Below, one piece after another: positions 14,111 through 15,818 of a stretch of DNA of 15,818 bases; the first letter of the stretch is position 1; each line of letters begins with the position of its first letter. Both the position numbers and the translations under genes were made by a program. The notes beneath the pieces are model-generated. The model was given only the letters and a program-made list of their open reading frames with translations. It had not been told where the DNA came from and searched no databases. Origin of the DNA: DASVNK01 sp964478815 (GTDB lineage: Bacteria; Verrucomicrobiota; Verrucomicrobiia; Limisphaerales; SXQI01). The DNA lies in the NCBI GenBank assembly GCA_964478815.1, contig CAYZKY010000146.1:1-15818 (forward strand), in the 5' to 3' direction.

Positions 14111-15427
14111 CTACTTCGCGGCGGTGGGGGGCGAGTAGATTTTGGGCTGGGCTTTTTCCCACTCTTCCTGGGAGACGGCCTTCTTTTCCTGGAGGTGGAC
14201 GAAGGCGCCTTTCTTGTTGCCGACGACGATGTCCGGGAGGCCGTCCTTGTTCACATCGCCCGCGACGACCTGGACGCCGACGCCGGAGTTCTCGTCGATG
14301 CGGTAGGGGAGGAAATCGACGGATTTATCGGCGCCGCGGACGGTCTTGAACCAGTAGAGGACGGCGGCATCGTTCCGATCGGGATCGCCCATGCGGCCGT
14401 GGGACCAGAAGCGCTTGCCGGTGACGATGTCCTTGAGCCCGTCGCCATCCATATCGACGAGGTCGATGGCATGCATTTCGGAGAACTTGACGCCGTACTT
14501 ATTGTCCTTCGGCTCCTTGTTCAGGATGATGTGCTCGCGGAAGCGGAAGGGGCCTTCCTCCCGAGTTTGCTCGAACCAGGAGAGGCCGAAGGCGTGGGCG
14601 GCCCGGCTGGTGATGACGTCGTTCAGCCCGTCGCCATTTAGATCGTAAACATACATCTGGGCTCCGCCCGGCACACCGAAGGAGCGGTGAAACTTCCACT
14701 GGGGATCGCCGGCGAGGGAGGTGGGTTGTTCCCACCATCCGTCCTTCTCGAGCAGATCGGTCCGGCCATCGCCGTTGACGTCGCCGATGCCCATGCCGTG
14801 GGTGAAAGCGCCGTATTTGTTGTCGGGCGAGATGCGGTGGAAGGTCCACGGTTTGGCGGGCTCGTTCCAATCCGGCTCGGCATAGCCGTAGAACCCTTTC
14901 GAGGCGCAAACCAGCTCGGGTTTGCCGTCGCCGGTAAGGTCGGCGAAGACGGGCGATTCGTTGTCGGTGACGTCGAAGACGACGTGGCGGGCCCAATGCT
15001 TTTCCGCGCCTTTCGGGTTCTCGAACCATTGAGTGCCCTTGCCGGGGAAGCCGACCATGAGGAAATCGTTCCAGCCATCCTTATTGAAATCGAGCACCCA
15101 GATGAAGAAATTGTCGGAGTAGGTGTTCTTGTTGCCGAGACCGCCTTCGTAGCCGGGCACGGTGACGGAGGTCATCGGCCCCAGCGCCAACTGGAAGGTC
15201 ACGTTGGCAGGATAGATCTCGTGCCGCTTCTTGAAGTCCGGCCCCTCCCACCACCACGGGCCGGCGATGATGTCGTTGACGCCATCCCGGTTCAGGTCGC
15301 CGAAATTCGCGCCCTCGCTCCAGAACTGATCGTGAAGCTGGATGCGCTGGAAGGCGCGCAGTTCGGCGGCGGAGGCGCCCGCAGCGACGCCCACGGCGGC
15401 AAGGCAGGCAAGGGTCTGGATACTCAT
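14111..15427 (-). CDS. Secreted FG-GAP/VCBS-repeat beta-propeller protein
   Basis: A 438-residue exported protein with a signal peptide (MSIQTLACLAAVGVAAGASA, cut near AE). It has seven calcium-binding DxNxDG-type loops at about residues 44 (DLNRDGVND), 113 (DFNKDGWND), 163 (DLTGDGKPE), 216 (DVNGDGRTD), 262 (DLNGDGLND), 325 (DMDGDGLKD) and 391 (DVNKDGLPD), 46-69 residues apart. Seven repeats fit a seven-bladed FG-GAP propeller. Such VCBS-like proteins are abundant in Verrucomicrobia and Planctomycetes; the ligand is unknown. The start at 15427 is set by the signal peptide; the longer reading to 15598 has no sensible N-terminus. Purine-rich ACGGAAAAA precedes the ATG. vapB follows after 87 bp. 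Confidence 0.88.
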   Translation of the reverse strand: MSIQTLACLAAVGVAAGASAAELRAFQRIQLHDQFWSEGANFGDLNRDGVNDIIAGPWWWEGPDFKKRHEIYPANVTFQLALGPMTSVTVPGYEGGLGNKNTYSDNFFIWVLDFNKDGWNDFLMVGFPGKGTQWFENPKGAEKHWARHVVFDVTDNESPVFADLTGDGKPELVCASKGFYGYAEPDWNEPAKPWTFHRISPDNKYGAFTHGMGIGDVNGDGRTDLLEKDGWWEQPTSLAGDPQWKFHRSFGVPGGAQMYVYDLNGDGLNDVITSRAAHAFGLSWFEQTREEGPFRFREHIILNKEPKDNKYGVKFSEMHAIDLVDMDGDGLKDIVTGKRFWSHGRMGDPDRNDAAVLYWFKTVRGADKSVDFLPYRIDENSGVGVQVVAGDVNKDGLPDIVVGNKKGAFVHLQEKKAVSQEEWEKAQPKIYSPPTAAK

Positions 15428-15600
15428 AGGTTTTTCCGTTTCCCAATCATGAGCCAACCGGCGAACCCTGTCGAGCCGAAGTGAGGCCGACATGAGGAGG
15501 CAAGGACGCCGAACTTCATGGCGGGGAACAGGATTGGGCGAGCCGTCGGAACGGGGCCGGGTGGTTCTTTCTGGTTGGCTGACCAGGCAACCGGGCACCC

Positions 15601-15619
15601 CCCCCTATTTTTCAGGGGG
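15601..15619. repeat. C/T/G-run stem-loop, copy 1
   Basis: Arms CCCCCT (15601-15606) and AGGGGG (15614-15619) flank the loop ATTTTTC. A GGGCACCC run leads into it. A diverged copy with the same order of runs lies at 15703-15729. Confidence 0.5.
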
Positions 15620-15672
15620 TCAGGGTTGGGGGTTGGTTGGGCGAGTCAGGGATGGGTGTTGGAGATTGGAAA

Positions 15673-15690
15673 GCGGGAGCGAGCTCCCGC
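15673..15690. repeat. Perfect palindrome with 8-bp arms
   Basis: GCGGGAGC (15673-15680) and GCTCCCGC (15683-15690) around GA form a strong GC-rich hairpin. It is followed by ACTCCAGAGG and then the second C/T/G stem-loop. It lies in non-coding DNA and resembles dispersed palindromic repeats. Confidence 0.65.
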
Positions 15691-15702
15691 ACTCCAGAGG
15701 GG

Positions 15703-15729
15703 CACCCCCCCTGTTTTTTGAGTGGGGTG
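15703..15729. repeat. C/T/G-run stem-loop, copy 2
   Basis: CACCCC (15703-15708) can pair with GGGGTG (15724-15729) around a loop holding a run of six T. It shares the order CA, C-run, T-run, G-run with the element at 15601-15619. Confidence 0.45.
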
Positions 15730-15745
15730 GTTAGGGGAGGGATCG

Positions 15746-15781
15746 GTCGGATTAGTCGGATTAGTCGGATCGGTCGGATGG
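15746..15781. repeat. 9-bp tandem repeat GTCGGATNN
   Basis: Four consecutive 9-bp units: GTCGGATTA, GTCGGATTA, GTCGGATCG, GTCGGATGG. The first seven bases are invariant. It is in non-coding DNA near the window edge. Function unknown; slippage or a dispersed repeat family is possible. Confidence 0.75.
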
Positions 15782-15818
15782 GTGAGGTGATGGGGGTTGG
15801 CGCGGGTGGTGTGGGCGC

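Larger units (their letters stand above)
15428..15818. other. Gene-free, repeat-rich right edge
   Basis: No ORF here has a credible protein. The stretch holds a perfect 8-bp-arm palindrome, two C-run/T-run/G-run stem-loops and a 9-bp tandem repeat, and it becomes strongly G/T-rich on the plus strand towards the window edge. The promoter of the FG-GAP gene should lie in the left part but was not identified. Confidence 0.65.

Overview
The window is high-GC bacterial DNA that most resembles a member of the Verrucomicrobiota, probably from the Pedosphaera/Limisphaerales side. This placement is inferred from protein style, not from a marker gene. The evidence is a pseudopilin of the FTLIELLVVIAIIAILA type with an H-x-D-like tail, a secreted protein with a VPDTG (VPDSG-CTERM-like) sorting tail, large secreted PQQ-like and FG-GAP/VCBS beta-propeller proteins, and several toxin-antitoxin modules scattered between housekeeping genes. 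No rRNA, tRNA, CRISPR array, transposase or phage gene was seen.

Layout. 1-1566: two toxin-antitoxin modules back to back. An AbrB/MazE-like antitoxin with a Doc/Fic toxin reads left; higB-higA reads right. The 177-bp spacer between them carries a recognisable promoter and a palindromic operator for each module. 1616-3384 (minus): a FIST-domain sensory protein followed by trmB (tRNA m7G46 methyltransferase), joined by a GTGA stop/start overlap. 3645-5584 (plus): a two-domain ChrA chromate transporter, then a secreted VPDTG-tailed protein whose single cysteine and a VQLAIWE motif look like an internal thioester domain. 5636-6838 (minus): a CobW-like (G3E) P-loop GTPase that lacks the family's CxCC metal motif. 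7034-7762 (plus): a type II secretion-like pseudopilin. 7752-10617 (minus): miaB, a six-helix membrane protein of unknown function and a GT9 glycosyltransferase, packed as an operon. 10618-11037 has no gene but holds a 10-bp tandem repeat and a strongly G-rich (minus strand) block. 11038-13344 (plus): an SSAT-like GNAT acetyltransferase, the ribosome silencing factor RsfS and a secreted PQQ-like propeller protein. 13386-15427 (minus): vapC/vapB and a secreted seven-repeat FG-GAP protein. 15428-15818: gene-free, rich in short palindromes, homopolymer runs and a 9-bp tandem repeat.

How the genes fit together. There is no single large pathway. RNA/translation functions recur (trmB, miaB, rsfS, and three toxins whose families act on translation: Doc on EF-Tu, HigB on mRNA, VapC on tRNA), but they lie in separate units. 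A second theme is the cell surface: the pseudopilin, the GT9 enzyme, the VPDTG protein and two secreted propellers. The least ordinary items are the thioester-like VPDTG protein, the metal-motif-less G3E GTPase, the Doc toxin paired with an AbrB-type antitoxin, and the repeat-rich intergenic DNA. No convincing new multi-gene system was found.
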